Positions 14,379 to 22,147 of a stretch of 64,000 nt of DNA are shown here, piece after piece (position 1 is the stretch's first letter; each line of letters opens with the position of its first letter). Position numbers and translations under genes: made by a program. The notes under the pieces are model-generated. The model ran no database searches and was not told where the DNA came from. It saw only the letters and a program-made list of their open reading frames with translations. Origin of the DNA: Streptomyces sp. NBC_01431 (GTDB taxonomy: Bacteria > Actinomycetota > Actinomycetes > Streptomycetales > Streptomycetaceae); contig NZ_CP109496.1 in assembly GCF_036231355.1 (NCBI RefSeq), positions 6,138,001 to 6,202,000 on the forward strand. Direction: 5' to 3'.

Positions 14379-17336
14379 GTGGCCGACCGTCTCATCGTCC
14401 GTGGCGCGCGCGAGCACAATCTCAAGAACGTCTCGCTCGACCTCCCGCGCGACTCCCTCATCGTCTTCACCGGGCTCTCGGGGTCGGGCAAGTCCTCCCT
14501 GGCGTTCGACACGATCTTCGCCGAGGGGCAGCGCCGGTACGTCGAGTCGCTCTCGTCGTACGCCCGCCAGTTCCTCGGCCAGATGGACAAGCCCGACGTC
14601 GACTTCATCGAAGGTCTGTCGCCCGCGGTCTCCATCGACCAGAAGTCGACCTCGCGCAACCCGCGCTCGACGGTCGGCACCATCACCGAGGTCTACGACT
14701 ACCTGCGTCTGCTCTTCGCGCGGATCGGTAAGCCGCACTGCCCCGAATGCGGCCGGCCGATCTCCCGCCAGTCGCCGCAGGCCATCGTGGACAAGGTGCT
14801 CGAACTGCCCGAGGGCAGCCGTTTCCAGGTGCTTTCGCCGCTGGTTCGCGAGCGCAAGGGCGAGTTCGTGGACCTCTTCGCCGACCTCCAGACCAAGGGC
14901 TACAGCCGGGCCCGGGTCGACGGCGAGACGATCCAGCTCGCCGAGCCGCCCAAGCTGAAGAAGCAGGAGAAGCACACCATCGAGGTGGTCATCGACCGTC
15001 TCACGGTGAAGGACTCGGCCAAGCGCAGGCTCACCGACTCCGTGGAGACCGCCCTCGGTCTCGCAGGCGGGATGGTCGTCCTCGACTTCGTGGACCTCCC
15101 GGCCGACGACCCCGAGCGTGAGCGGATGTACTCCGAGCACCTCTACTGCCCTTACGACGACCTCTCCTTCGAAGAGCTGGAGCCGCGCTCCTTCTCCTTC
15201 AACTCGCCCTTCGGTGCCTGCCCCGACTGCACCGGCATCGGCACCCGCATGGAGGTCGACCCCGACCTGATCATCCCGGACCAGGACAAGTCCCTCGACG
15301 AGGGAGCGGTCTCGCCGTGGTCGCTCGGGCACACCAAGGACTACTTCGCCCGCCTGGTCGGCGCGCTCGCCGACGAACTGGGCTTCCGCACCGACATCCC
15401 CTGGGCCGGTCTGCCGCAGCGCGCCAAAAAGGCGCTGCTCCACGGCCACAAGACCCAGATCGAGGTCCGCTACCGCAACCGGTACGGCCGCGAGCGCGCG
15501 TACACCACCGCCTTCGAGGGCGCGGTGCCGTTCGTCAAGCGGCGCCACTCCGAGGCGGAGAGCGACGGCGCCCGCGAGCGCTTCGAGGGCTATATGCGCC
15601 AGGTGCCCTGCCCCACCTGTGAGGGCACCCGCCTGAAGCCCCTGGTCCTCGCGGTCACCGTGATGGAGAAGTCCATCGCTGAGGTCGCCGCGATGTCGAT
15701 CAGCGACTGCGCGGACTTCCTGGCCGAACTCAGGCTCAATGCCCGCGACAAGAAGATCGCCGAGCGGGTTCTGAAGGAGGTCAACGAGCGGCTGAAGTTC
15801 CTGGTCGACGTCGGCCTCGACTACCTCTCGCTCAACCGCGCGGCCGGCACGCTCTCCGGCGGCGAGGCCCAGCGCATCCGCCTCGCCACCCAGATCGGCT
15901 CCGGTCTGGTCGGCGTCCTGTACGTCCTGGACGAGCCGTCGATCGGTCTGCACCAGCGCGACAACCACCGCCTGATCGAGACCCTCGTGCGCCTCCGCGA
16001 CATGGGTAACACCCTGATCGTCGTCGAGCACGACGAGGACACCATCAAGGTGGCGGACTGGGTGGTCGACATCGGCCCCGGCGCCGGTGAGCACGGCGGA
16101 AAGGTCGTCCACAGCGGGCCGTTGAAGCAACTCCTCGCCAACAAGGAGTCGATGACCGGGCAGTACCTGGCGGGCAAGAAGTCGATCCCGCTGCCCGACA
16201 TCCGGCGTCCCGCGGACCCCACGCGCCGGCTCACCGTGCACGGCGCGAAGGAGAACAACCTCCGCGACATCGACGTCTCGTTCCCGCTGGGCGTCCTGAC
16301 CGCCGTCACCGGAGTGTCCGGCTCCGGAAAGTCGACGCTGGTCAACGACATCCTCTATACGCACCTCGCGCGGGAGTTGAACGGCGCGCGCAGCGTGCCC
16401 GGCCGGCACACCCGGGTCGCGGGCGACGATCTGGTCGACAAGGTCGTCCACGTCGACCAGTCGCCCATCGGCCGCACCCCGCGGTCCAACCCGGCCACGT
16501 ACACCGGCGTCTTCGACCACGTCCGCAAGCTGTTCGCCGAGACGATGGAGGCCAAGGTCCGGGGCTATCTGCCCGGTCGCTTCTCCTTCAACGTCAAGGG
16601 TGGCCGCTGCGAGAACTGCTCGGGCGACGGCACGATCAAGATCGAGATGAACTTCCTGCCGGACGTGTACGTCCCCTGCGAGGTCTGCCACGGGGCGCGC
16701 TACAACCGGGAGACGCTGGAGGTCCACTACAAGGGCAAGTCCATCGCCGAGGTCCTGGACATGCCGATCGAGGAGGGTCTGGAGTTCTTCGAGGCCGTCC
16801 CCACCATCGCCCGGCACCTCAGGACGCTCAACGAGGTCGGGCTCGGGTACGTCCGGCTCGGCCAGTCCGCGCCCACGCTGTCGGGTGGCGAGGCCCAGCG
16901 CGTGAAGCTCGCGAGCGAGCTGCAGAAGCGGTCCACCGGCCGGACGGTGTACGTGCTGGACGAGCCCACCACCGGCCTCCACTTCGAGGACATCTCGAAG
17001 CTGATCAAGGTGCTGTCCGGTCTGGTCGACAAGGGGAACTCGGTGATCGTCATCGAGCACAACCTGGATGTCATCAAGACCGCGGACTGGGTGGTCGACA
17101 TGGGGCCCGAGGGCGGCAACGGCGGCGGTCTGGTCGTCGCCGAGGGCACGCCCGAGCAGGTCGCCTCGGTGCCGACGAGCCACACCGGGAAGTTCCTGCG
17201 GGACATTCTGGGGGCCGACCGGATCAGCGACGCCGCGCCCGCGCCGGCGCGGAAGCCTGCGAAGAAGGCCGCGGCCAAGAAGGTGGCCGCCAAGCCTGCG
17301 GCCGCCAAGAAAGCGGTCCGGGCCCGCAAGAGCTGA
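14379..17336 (+). CDS. uvrA: Excinuclease ABC subunit A
   Basis: 985 aa. UvrA dimers scan DNA for helix distortion and load UvrB. Both ABC ATPase modules are complete: Walker A TGLSGSGKSSLAF near residue 32 and TGVSGSGKSTLVND near 645, signatures LSGGEAQRIRLA and LSGGEAQRVKLA, and two VLDEP Walker B boxes. Zinc-module cysteines appear at CPECGRP, CPDCTGIG/CPTCEGTR and CENCSGDG...CEVCHGARY. The last ~35 residues are a Lys/Ala-rich tail common in streptomycetes. The open frame extends upstream to 14220, but GTG 14379 (VADRLIVRGAREHNLKN) matches the family N terminus and has AAAGG 11 nt upstream. No damage-type promoter motif is visible here, unlike uvrB and uvrC. Confidence 0.98.
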   Translation: MADRLIVRGAREHNLKNVSLDLPRDSLIVFTGLSGSGKSSLAFDTIFAEGQRRYVESLSSYARQFLGQMDKPDVDFIEGLSPAVSIDQKSTSRNPRSTVGTITEVYDYLRLLFARIGKPHCPECGRPISRQSPQAIVDKVLELPEGSRFQVLSPLVRERKGEFVDLFADLQTKGYSRARVDGETIQLAEPPKLKKQEKHTIEVVIDRLTVKDSAKRRLTDSVETALGLAGGMVVLDFVDLPADDPERERMYSEHLYCPYDDLSFEELEPRSFSFNSPFGACPDCTGIGTRMEVDPDLIIPDQDKSLDEGAVSPWSLGHTKDYFARLVGALADELGFRTDIPWAGLPQRAKKALLHGHKTQIEVRYRNRYGRERAYTTAFEGAVPFVKRRHSEAESDGARERFEGYMRQVPCPTCEGTRLKPLVLAVTVMEKSIAEVAAMSISDCADFLAELRLNARDKKIAERVLKEVNERLKFLVDVGLDYLSLNRAAGTLSGGEAQRIRLATQIGSGLVGVLYVLDEPSIGLHQRDNHRLIETLVRLRDMGNTLIVVEHDEDTIKVADWVVDIGPGAGEHGGKVVHSGPLKQLLANKESMTGQYLAGKKSIPLPDIRRPADPTRRLTVHGAKENNLRDIDVSFPLGVLTAVTGVSGSGKSTLVNDILYTHLARELNGARSVPGRHTRVAGDDLVDKVVHVDQSPIGRTPRSNPATYTGVFDHVRKLFAETMEAKVRGYLPGRFSFNVKGGRCENCSGDGTIKIEMNFLPDVYVPCEVCHGARYNRETLEVHYKGKSIAEVLDMPIEEGLEFFEAVPTIARHLRTLNEVGLGYVRLGQSAPTLSGGEAQRVKLASELQKRSTGRTVYVLDEPTTGLHFEDISKLIKVLSGLVDKGNSVIVIEHNLDVIKTADWVVDMGPEGGNGGGLVVAEGTPEQVASVPTSHTGKFLRDILGADRISDAAPAPARKPAKKAAAKKVAAKPAAAKKAVRARKS

Positions 17337-17788
17337 GCCATGCGCCCCGCCCCTCCGCTCCCCGAAACCCTCCTGGGGTGGGGAGCGGCGGGGGCCCCGG
17401 GACCAGCAGTCCCGGGGCGCTGCCCCTCTCCCGTGACGGGCTTGGTGGTGGCGGGGCGGGGACGTGCGGGCCGGCGGCTGGGTCTGGGCTCCGCCCCCCC
17501 GGCCTCTGCCCCGGGGCCTGGTCCTCAAGCGCCCCAGGGGCTCACGCCGGGTGGCTGGGTCGGGGTTCCCCCGGGGCTTCTCTGCCCCCGGGCTTCGGCC
17601 CCGGGCAAGCGCCCCAGGGGCTCACGCCCGGCGGCTGGGTGTGGCCTCCACCCCGGGCTTCGGCCCGCCCGGGTTTCCGCCCCCCGGGCCTTCGCCCCCG
17701 GGCCTTCGCCCCCGGGCCTTCGCCCCCGGGCCTCTGCCCCTTGGGTTTCCGCCCCCGGGCTTCGCTCTCCCCCCCCGGGCGTCCGTCC
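17337..17788. repeat. GC-rich intergenic repeat island between uvrA and the PfkB kinase
   Basis: About 450 bp without a supported gene. It holds three copies of a ~33-bp unit built on TCAAGCGCCCCAGGGGCTCA with a following CGG-GTGGC (17523-17555, 17606-17637, and a third at 17787-17818 that runs into the kinase gene), a 14-bp tandem array, and many short GGGCTTCGGCCC-type stem-loops. Apparent ORFs here are low-complexity Pro/Gly/Ala and are rejected. Confidence 0.75.
17686..17740. repeat. 14-bp tandem repeat array
   Basis: Three exact copies of GGGCCTTCGCCCCC (17686-17699, 17700-17713, 17714-17727) and a fourth degenerate copy to 17740. Each unit can fold on itself (GGGC/GCCC). The 14-bp period is not a multiple of three, which argues against coding. 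Confidence 0.8.
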
Positions 17789-18709
17789 TCAAGCGCCCCA
17801 AGGGCTCACGTCCGGTGGCGAAAGGTCGGCTGCCGTTGGGGGCTGGGCTCCCTCTTTTGTGCAGGTCAGGGCTGCTGCCCTTGCTGCGTAACGCAGGACC
17901 TCGGGCCAGTTCGCCGACGTGAGGGCCGTGCGGGGGGCGAAGGCGTGCAGTCGGTGCAGCAGCGCTGCGTTCACCGTGTCGCCCGCGCCGATCGTGTCCA
18001 CCACGTCGACCCGCTCGCCCGACACCGAGACCTCGTCGCCGTCCCGGGTCCACACCGTCAGGCCGGCGCCGCCGCGCGTCAGCACCACCGCCTGCGGGCC
18101 CGCCGCGAGCCACTCCTCGACCGTGCCACCCAGCCAGGCGGCGTCCTCCCCTGAGAGCTTCAGGAGTGAGACGTACGGCAGCCAGCTCCTGAACCGCGTC
18201 CGGTAGGCCTCGGCGTCCGGGATCAGGCCCGGCCTGACGTTGGGGTCGAGCAGGGTGAGGACCCCGCGGCCGGACTCCCTGCGCAGCAGCGCCTCATACG
18301 CGCTCGCGCCGGGTTCGAGTACGAGCGAGCACGTGCCGAGCGCCAACGCGCTGACGGTGGGCGGCAGTTGAGGGGGAAGCTCGAAGAGCCGGTCGGCGGT
18401 GCCGTCCGCGTAGAAGCCGTACCCCGCGGAGCCGTCCGCGCCGAGCGACGCCACCGCGAGCGTCGTCGGCTCCGGGCCGCGCTGCACCAGCGAGGTGTCG
18501 ACCCCGGCCGCGCGCAGCCCGCCCAGCAGGGCCTCGCCGAAGCCGTCCGTGGACACCCGGGAGCAGAACGCGGCCCGCGCGCCGAGCCGGCCGAGGGCGA
18601 CCGCGGTGTTGTACGGGCCGCCGCCGGGCCGCGGCGCCAGCGGCCCCAGCGGATCCCCAGGCTGCTGCGGCACCAGGTCGATGAGGGACTCTCCGGCGAC
18701 GACGATCAC
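17789..18709 (-). CDS. PfkB-family carbohydrate kinase (fructokinase-like)
   Basis: 306 aa from GTG 18709 (VIVVAGESLIDLVPQQ). It phosphorylates a sugar using ATP. Family motifs: AGESLIDLV at the N terminus, RPGGGPYNTAVALGRLGARAAFCSRVS (residues ~27-53, PfkB signature 1), and VVDTIGAGDTVNAALLHRL (~243-261, signature 2 with the catalytic Asp of GAGD). The sugar cannot be fixed from sequence; a fructose- or ribose-type substrate is likely. TACGTT ends 7 nt before the GTG, so a leaderless transcript is likely. The last ~10 codons and the stop codon lie inside a copy of the 33-bp repeat of the adjoining island. Confidence 0.88.
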   Translation of the reverse strand: MIVVAGESLIDLVPQQPGDPLGPLAPRPGGGPYNTAVALGRLGARAAFCSRVSTDGFGEALLGGLRAAGVDTSLVQRGPEPTTLAVASLGADGSAGYGFYADGTADRLFELPPQLPPTVSALALGTCSLVLEPGASAYEALLRRESGRGVLTLLDPNVRPGLIPDAEAYRTRFRSWLPYVSLLKLSGEDAAWLGGTVEEWLAAGPQAVVLTRGGAGLTVWTRDGDEVSVSGERVDVVDTIGAGDTVNAALLHRLHAFAPRTALTSANWPEVLRYAARAAALTCTKEGAQPPTAADLSPPDVSPWGA

Positions 18710-18716
18710 GGCCCAG

Positions 18717-18722
18717 AACGTA
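18717..18722 (-). promoter_or_regulatory. -10 hexamer TACGTT of the PfkB kinase gene
   Basis: On the minus strand TACGTT ends 7 nt before GTG 18709; it supports that start over longer upstream frames. Confidence 0.45.
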
Positions 18723-18872
18723 ACCCATCGCGGCGTGCGCGGGCAGCCCCCTCGAAGGGGGCTCGATCTGCGCCGGTATCGTCGGTTCCGCAACCCCCCC
18801 CCGAGTCGGTTGCGCGCCGACCAGGATCGGCACGCGGACGACCGGCCGAGACCAGTGATCAGTGGAGAGCCC

Positions 18873-19301
18873 ATGACCGGCCAGCCCGCCGCCCGTCGCA
18901 CCGTGCTGAAAGGCGCCGCCCTCGCCGGGGCAGCGGGGCTCGGCACGGCCGCCTGCTCCACCGAATCCAAGCTGGGCCATGCCGAGACCCCGACCCCGAC
19001 CGCGCCCGAGCCGCTCGGCTCGCCCGACGCGGTCCCGGTGGGCGGCGCCAAGCTCTACCGCGAGCAGCGGGTCATGGTGGCCTGCCCGGCGAAGGGCGAG
19101 TACAAGGCCTTCAGCGCCCAGTGCACGCACGCCGGCTGCCTCCTGGAGAAGATCGAGGACGGCCACGCCAACTGTCCGTGCCACGGCAGCCGCTTCAACG
19201 TGATGACCGGCCAGCCCGTGCACGGCCCGGCCACCGTGCCGCTGCCCGCGGTCCCGGTGAAGCTGAAGAACGGCCAGCTCGTCGCGGGACCGGACGCGTA
19301 A
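18873..19301 (+). CDS. Tat-exported Rieske [2Fe-2S] lipoprotein
   Basis: 142 aa. The N terminus RRTVLKGAALAGAAGLGTAAC combines a twin-arginine motif with a lipobox ending in Cys27, so the protein is probably exported folded and anchored to the outer face of the membrane. The Rieske cluster ligands are complete: CTHAGC (~88-93) and CPCHGSRF (~106-113). It is a free-standing Rieske domain and not part of a bc1 complex or dioxygenase, so its electron partner is unknown. ATG 18873 has GGAGAG upstream. The 19302-19436 stretch after it contains partial duplications of its 3' end (GGACGCGTAAG, GCCGGTTCGTCGCG). Confidence 0.9.
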   Translation: MTGQPAARRTVLKGAALAGAAGLGTAACSTESKLGHAETPTPTAPEPLGSPDAVPVGGAKLYREQRVMVACPAKGEYKAFSAQCTHAGCLLEKIEDGHANCPCHGSRFNVMTGQPVHGPATVPLPAVPVKLKNGQLVAGPDA

Positions 19302-19436
19302 GGCGGACCCGGGGCAGCGCGAGGAGCCGGTTCGTCGCGGCACGGGATGTGTAGTGCGGGCGGCGCTTGGAGCGGCCGGTTCGTCGCGTCGGACGCGTAA
19401 GCGGAGGCAAACGCGGCAGCGGACGCGTCCGGGGGT
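19302..19436. repeat. Partial duplications downstream of the Rieske gene
   Basis: GCCGGTTCGTCGCG occurs twice (19325 and 19374 region), and the stop-codon neighbourhood GGACGCGTAAG of the Rieske gene recurs at 19391, with a third GGACGCGT at 19421. This looks like local slippage or duplication between two convergent genes. Confidence 0.5.
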
Positions 19437-20360
19437 TCACTCCCACTCCCAGTCGATCCCCAGGATTCCCGGCCGCACCCCCTGCTCCACCAGGTGCACC
19501 GTCCGGTGCCGACCGCTGAGGGTGAGGTCGCTGCGGCCGGAGCGGGTGGCGCCCGTCGAGGTCTGGGCGAAGCGGTGGCAGCGGGCCGGCAGGGCCGCCT
19601 CGTCGAACCGCACCTGAAGGACGTACTGGCCGCCCGCGAAGCTGAAGCCGCGCACGTACTCCCGGCTCGGGCCGCCGGTGCCGTCCTCGAAGCCGTAGCC
19701 GAAGAAGTACGTTTCACCGGCCCGCAGCCGGGCGTCGAAGAGCAGCTCGGCGACCAGCACCCCGCTCCCGGCGTCCCAGCGGACCCGGCCGGTGCGGCAG
19801 TTCTCGCCCGCCCGCACCCGCACCCGGGCCGGATCGCATTCGGCGTCCCCGCGGTGGATGGCCAGATAGCGGTCGATGCCGTCGCGGTGGGAGCGTACGA
19901 CATGCTGCGAGTCGCGGCAGAGCAGTTGCCGGTCCGTACCGATGCGGACCCGTTCGTGGTGGCCGACGGTGTGCAGGCCGCCGTCCACCGGGGACTCCAG
20001 GTCGGCTATGAGCTGTTCCACCACGCCCGACGCCTCGACGAGCGAGCGGTAGGAGCGGCGGCCGGGCCGTTCCACTTCGGCCGCCGAGGGCTCGTCCAGG
20101 AGCCGGAGCAGGGAGTGCGCGGGCAGGCCGAGCACCTCTTCGAGGCCGCGCACCGCGCGCAGCGACTCGGGGCGCTGCGGCCGGCGCGCTCCCTGCTGCC
20201 AGTAACTCAGGCTGGTCACCCCGACCTTGATGCCGCGGCCGGCGAGATGGTGCTGGACGCGCTGGAGCGGCAGGCCACGGGCGGAGAGGGCGGCGCGCAG
20301 CGCCAGGTGGAACGGGCCGGTGCGCAGCGCCTGCGTCAGATCGGCCTCGGTGTGGAACAT
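19437..20360 (-). CDS. HTH-domain regulator-like protein of unknown function
   Basis: 307 aa. Residues ~7-90 look like an XRE-type DNA-binding region: ALRTGPFHLALRAALSARGL, then GIKVGVTSLSYWQQGARRPQRPES, which reads as the turn and recognition helix, and LRAVRGLEEVLGLPAHSLLRLL. The remaining ~210 residues form a beta-rich domain of no family I recognise, rich in Arg, Gly and aromatic strands (VRVRAGENCRTGRVRWDAG, TYFFGYGFEDGTGG, RGFSFAGGQYVLQVRF). It is divergent from the papain-like protease operon and has GAGGAG before ATG 20360. A perfect GTGAACGTTCAC palindrome lies immediately upstream of that ribosome site, suggesting autoregulation. Confidence 0.7.
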   Translation of the reverse strand: MFHTEADLTQALRTGPFHLALRAALSARGLPLQRVQHHLAGRGIKVGVTSLSYWQQGARRPQRPESLRAVRGLEEVLGLPAHSLLRLLDEPSAAEVERPGRRSYRSLVEASGVVEQLIADLESPVDGGLHTVGHHERVRIGTDRQLLCRDSQHVVRSHRDGIDRYLAIHRGDAECDPARVRVRAGENCRTGRVRWDAGSGVLVAELLFDARLRAGETYFFGYGFEDGTGGPSREYVRGFSFAGGQYVLQVRFDEAALPARCHRFAQTSTGATRSGRSDLTLSGRHRTVHLVEQGVRPGILGIDWEWE

Positions 20361-20374
20361 GAGGGGACTCCTCG

Positions 20375-20386
20375 GTGAACGTTCAC
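20375..20386. promoter_or_regulatory. Palindrome GTGAACGTTCAC (candidate operator)
   Basis: Perfect 12-bp palindrome directly upstream of the HTH gene ribosome site. Its half-site GTTCAC recurs at 20447-20452 and 20467-20472 in the same intergenic space. Confidence 0.55.
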
Positions 20387-20446
20387 GGTGGGGGGTGGGT
20401 CCGCGGTGGCGGCGAGCCCGGAAAACCTGGTGGCGGGGAAGGAGTT

Positions 20447-20472
20447 GTTCACACTCCGGCCACCTCGTTCAC
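20447..20472 (+). promoter_or_regulatory. Two GTTCAC direct repeats, 20-bp period
   Basis: GTTCAC at 20447-20452 and 20467-20472, each followed by a similar C/A-rich stretch (ACTCCG, ATCCGC). They lie 30-55 nt upstream of the -35 box at 20502, an activator-like position and roughly two helical turns apart. Confidence 0.5.
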
Positions 20473-20501
20473 ATCCGCGTCCCACTCCGCATTGAAGCGC
20501 G

Positions 20502-20530
20502 TTGACCAGTTCCCGACAACGGCCGATGCT
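20502..20530 (+). promoter_or_regulatory. Promoter of the papain-like protease operon
   Basis: TTGACC (20502-20507), 17-nt spacer, GATGCT (20525-20530). Good -35, weak -10, consistent with an activated promoter. Confidence 0.55.
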
Positions 20531-20596
20531 CAACCGCAAGCGTCCGGACGCGATCCTCCACCATCCCCACCCCCCACCCGCCATGGGAGGAACGCG

Positions 20597-21208
20597 ATGC
20601 GCAACCGAAAGAGACGACTGTCCGCCGTCGCCCTTGTGGTGACGGCCCTGTTTGCCGCCCCCACGGCAACGGCCACCGCAGCCGCCCCGCACCACGACAA
20701 GGCAGTGCCCGCCGCAGCCGCCGCGGCGAACTCCAAGCGCCTCAACATCACCATGCAGGCGCAGCAGAAGGACAACTGGTGCTGGGCGGCGAGCGGAAAC
20801 ACCATCGCCACCTGGTTCGGGCGCGGTTACACGCAGAACCAGTTCTGCAACGCCGCCTTCGGCCGCACGCAGGGCTACGACTGCCCCAACTGGCAGGCGG
20901 ACCTGGGCAATGTGCAGACTGCCCTGAACTGGGCGGGCATCAACTCGGGCTCCTACGTGACGGGTTGGCTGCGCTACCCGACCGTACAGACCGAGATCAA
21001 CAACAACCGCCCGATCGAGACGCGGATCCAGTGGTCGAGCGGCGGCGGCCACATGAACGTCCTGTACGGCTACGACGACGCCAACAGCTGGGTGTACTGG
21101 GGCGATCCGTGGCCCTCCGACAACCGCTACAACTGGGCCGCGCACGACTGGTACGTCGACAACGACTCCTTCTCCTGGACCCACTCGCTGTACCGGATCG
21201 GGGCGTGA
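20597..21208 (+). CDS. Secreted papain-like cysteine protease (AvrRpt2/C39-like)
   Basis: 203 aa. A Sec signal peptide is visible (MRNRKRRLSAVALVVTALFA, cleavage near the ATA/TAAA region around residue 28-30). The mature domain has the catalytic site of papain-like proteases of the AvrRpt2 group: QQKDNWCWAAS with the nucleophile Cys (~residue 61), GGGHMNVLYGYDD with the catalytic His (~150), and WVYWGDPWP with the third acidic residue. Three further cysteines may form disulfides. GGGAGG lies 6 nt before ATG 20597. The stop codon overlaps the GTG start of the next gene. It is probably exported and could process a peptide or surface protein; the substrate is unknown. Confidence 0.85.
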   Translation: MRNRKRRLSAVALVVTALFAAPTATATAAAPHHDKAVPAAAAAANSKRLNITMQAQQKDNWCWAASGNTIATWFGRGYTQNQFCNAAFGRTQGYDCPNWQADLGNVQTALNWAGINSGSYVTGWLRYPTVQTEINNNRPIETRIQWSSGGGHMNVLYGYDDANSWVYWGDPWPSDNRYNWAAHDWYVDNDSFSWTHSLYRIGA

Positions 21209-22038
21209 CGACGATGAAGCCGAACCGCCTCGTCCCCGCGGCCGCTGTCGCCGCGGCCCTCGTCGCCCTGGCCGCGCCGCACGCCGCGGCCGACCAGGCG
21301 CCCCTCGCCTCCGCGCAGTCGAAGGCCGCGGCCCGCCAGGCCGCGACCGCTCCCGCCACCCTCGACACGCTCTCCCACTTCTTCGCGCGGGACGGCAAGG
21401 TCGCGCTGAAGGCCGCCGCCCCGAAGATCGAGGGCGACACGGTGCCCGTCTACATGCTGTCCCCGCGGTTCGTGGCGGGGAAGGCGGGAGCCCCCGTCGC
21501 GCAGCTGGAGTACCTCGCCTCCACGGCCGTCTCCTCGGACGGCCAGAAGGCCTCGCTGTGGACGGTTCAGCAGGGCTCCTCGTGGAAGGTGGTCAACATA
21601 GCCACCGGCGACGACGAGTCCCGCTACGCCGCGTCGGGTGCCGCCGAACTGCCCGGCGGCACCGTGTTCCAGGAGCCGCAGATCAACGCCTGGTACGTGC
21701 AGAAGGGCAACAAGGTGCTGCCGCTGGACGAGGACGCCGTCAAGGCGATCGGCGCGGGCGGGACCAGCCTCACCGCCTATCAGAAGCGCGTCTCGCGGGC
21801 GTACGGAGACAAGCTGCCGGGCTCGGCCTACGACCGGTCGGGCAAGGCCGGCGGCTACAACGAGACGGCCCAGGAGAGCCGGGACCAGGCCGCCCAGGCC
21901 GCGGCCGTGGCGGCCGGCCACGAGGACACCTCCCTGACGGTGGTCTCCACTGTGGCCGGTGCCGGCGCGCTGCTTGCGCTCGGCCTGACCGGCGCGGCGG
22001 CGCTGCGCAGGCGCCGCCGCGCGGCCGGGCAGGCGTAG
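21205..22038 (+). CDS. Secreted, membrane-anchored protein of unknown function coupled to the papain-like protease
   Basis: 277 aa from GTG 21205, which overlaps the protease stop (GTGA); ATG 21214 is an alternative 3 codons later. An N-terminal signal peptide (LVPAAAVAAALVALAAPHAAA) precedes an extracellular domain containing beta-strand-like stretches (TVPVYMLSPRFVAGK, ASLWTVQQGSSWKVVNIATGDDESRYA, NAWYVQKGNKVLPLD). The C terminus is a single transmembrane helix (VVSTVAGAGALLALGLTGAAAL) followed by RRRRRAAG, so it is type I with a tiny cytoplasmic tail. I do not recognise a family. Translational coupling suggests it is a partner, substrate, anchor or inhibitor of the protease. A 14-bp perfect hairpin closes the operon. 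Confidence 0.7.
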   Translation: MTTMKPNRLVPAAAVAAALVALAAPHAAADQAPLASAQSKAAARQAATAPATLDTLSHFFARDGKVALKAAAPKIEGDTVPVYMLSPRFVAGKAGAPVAQLEYLASTAVSSDGQKASLWTVQQGSSWKVVNIATGDDESRYAASGAAELPGGTVFQEPQINAWYVQKGNKVLPLDEDAVKAIGAGGTSLTAYQKRVSRAYGDKLPGSAYDRSGKAGGYNETAQESRDQAAQAAAVAAGHEDTSLTVVSTVAGAGALLALGLTGAAALRRRRRAAGQA

Positions 22039-22044
22039 CACACA

Positions 22045-22084
22045 CCGCGGTGCGGGGGTTCGACGGCGTGCCCCCGCACCGCGG
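22045..22084 (+). terminator. Terminator hairpin of the protease operon
   Basis: Perfect 14-bp stem CCGCGGTGCGGGGG (22045-22058) with its complement at 22071-22084, 12-nt loop, beginning 7 nt after the stop codon. Confidence 0.8.
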
Positions 22085-22117
22085 CGTTCACCGGCCGCCC
22101 CCAGGGGAGAGGCCGCG

Positions 22118-22140
22118 TTGTCAGCCCCCGCCAGTAGGGT
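22118..22140 (+). promoter_or_regulatory. DNA-damage-type promoter of uvrC
   Basis: TTGTCAG followed at the standard distance by TAGGGT (22135-22140). The TGGC part of the 11-mer is replaced by CCCC, but the spacing (11-mer plus N6) is exact. The -10 ends 7 nt before ATG 22148. Confidence 0.7.
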
Positions 22141-22147
22141 GGTGGCC

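Noticed and set aside
14292..17528. 1078-residue minus-strand open frame across uvrA
   Set aside because: Antisense shadow of uvrA; composition (Val, Asp, Leu, Arg repeats) is that of reverse-complemented coding sequence.
17686..17740. CRISPR-like tandem array
   Set aside because: Units of 14 bp are contiguous with no spacers, and no cas genes are nearby.
17340..17922. Several plus-strand ORFs of 150-260 codons in the repeat island
   Set aside because: Their products are Pro/Gly/Ala/Ser low-complexity sequences made from the repeats, in three overlapping frames, without ribosome sites.
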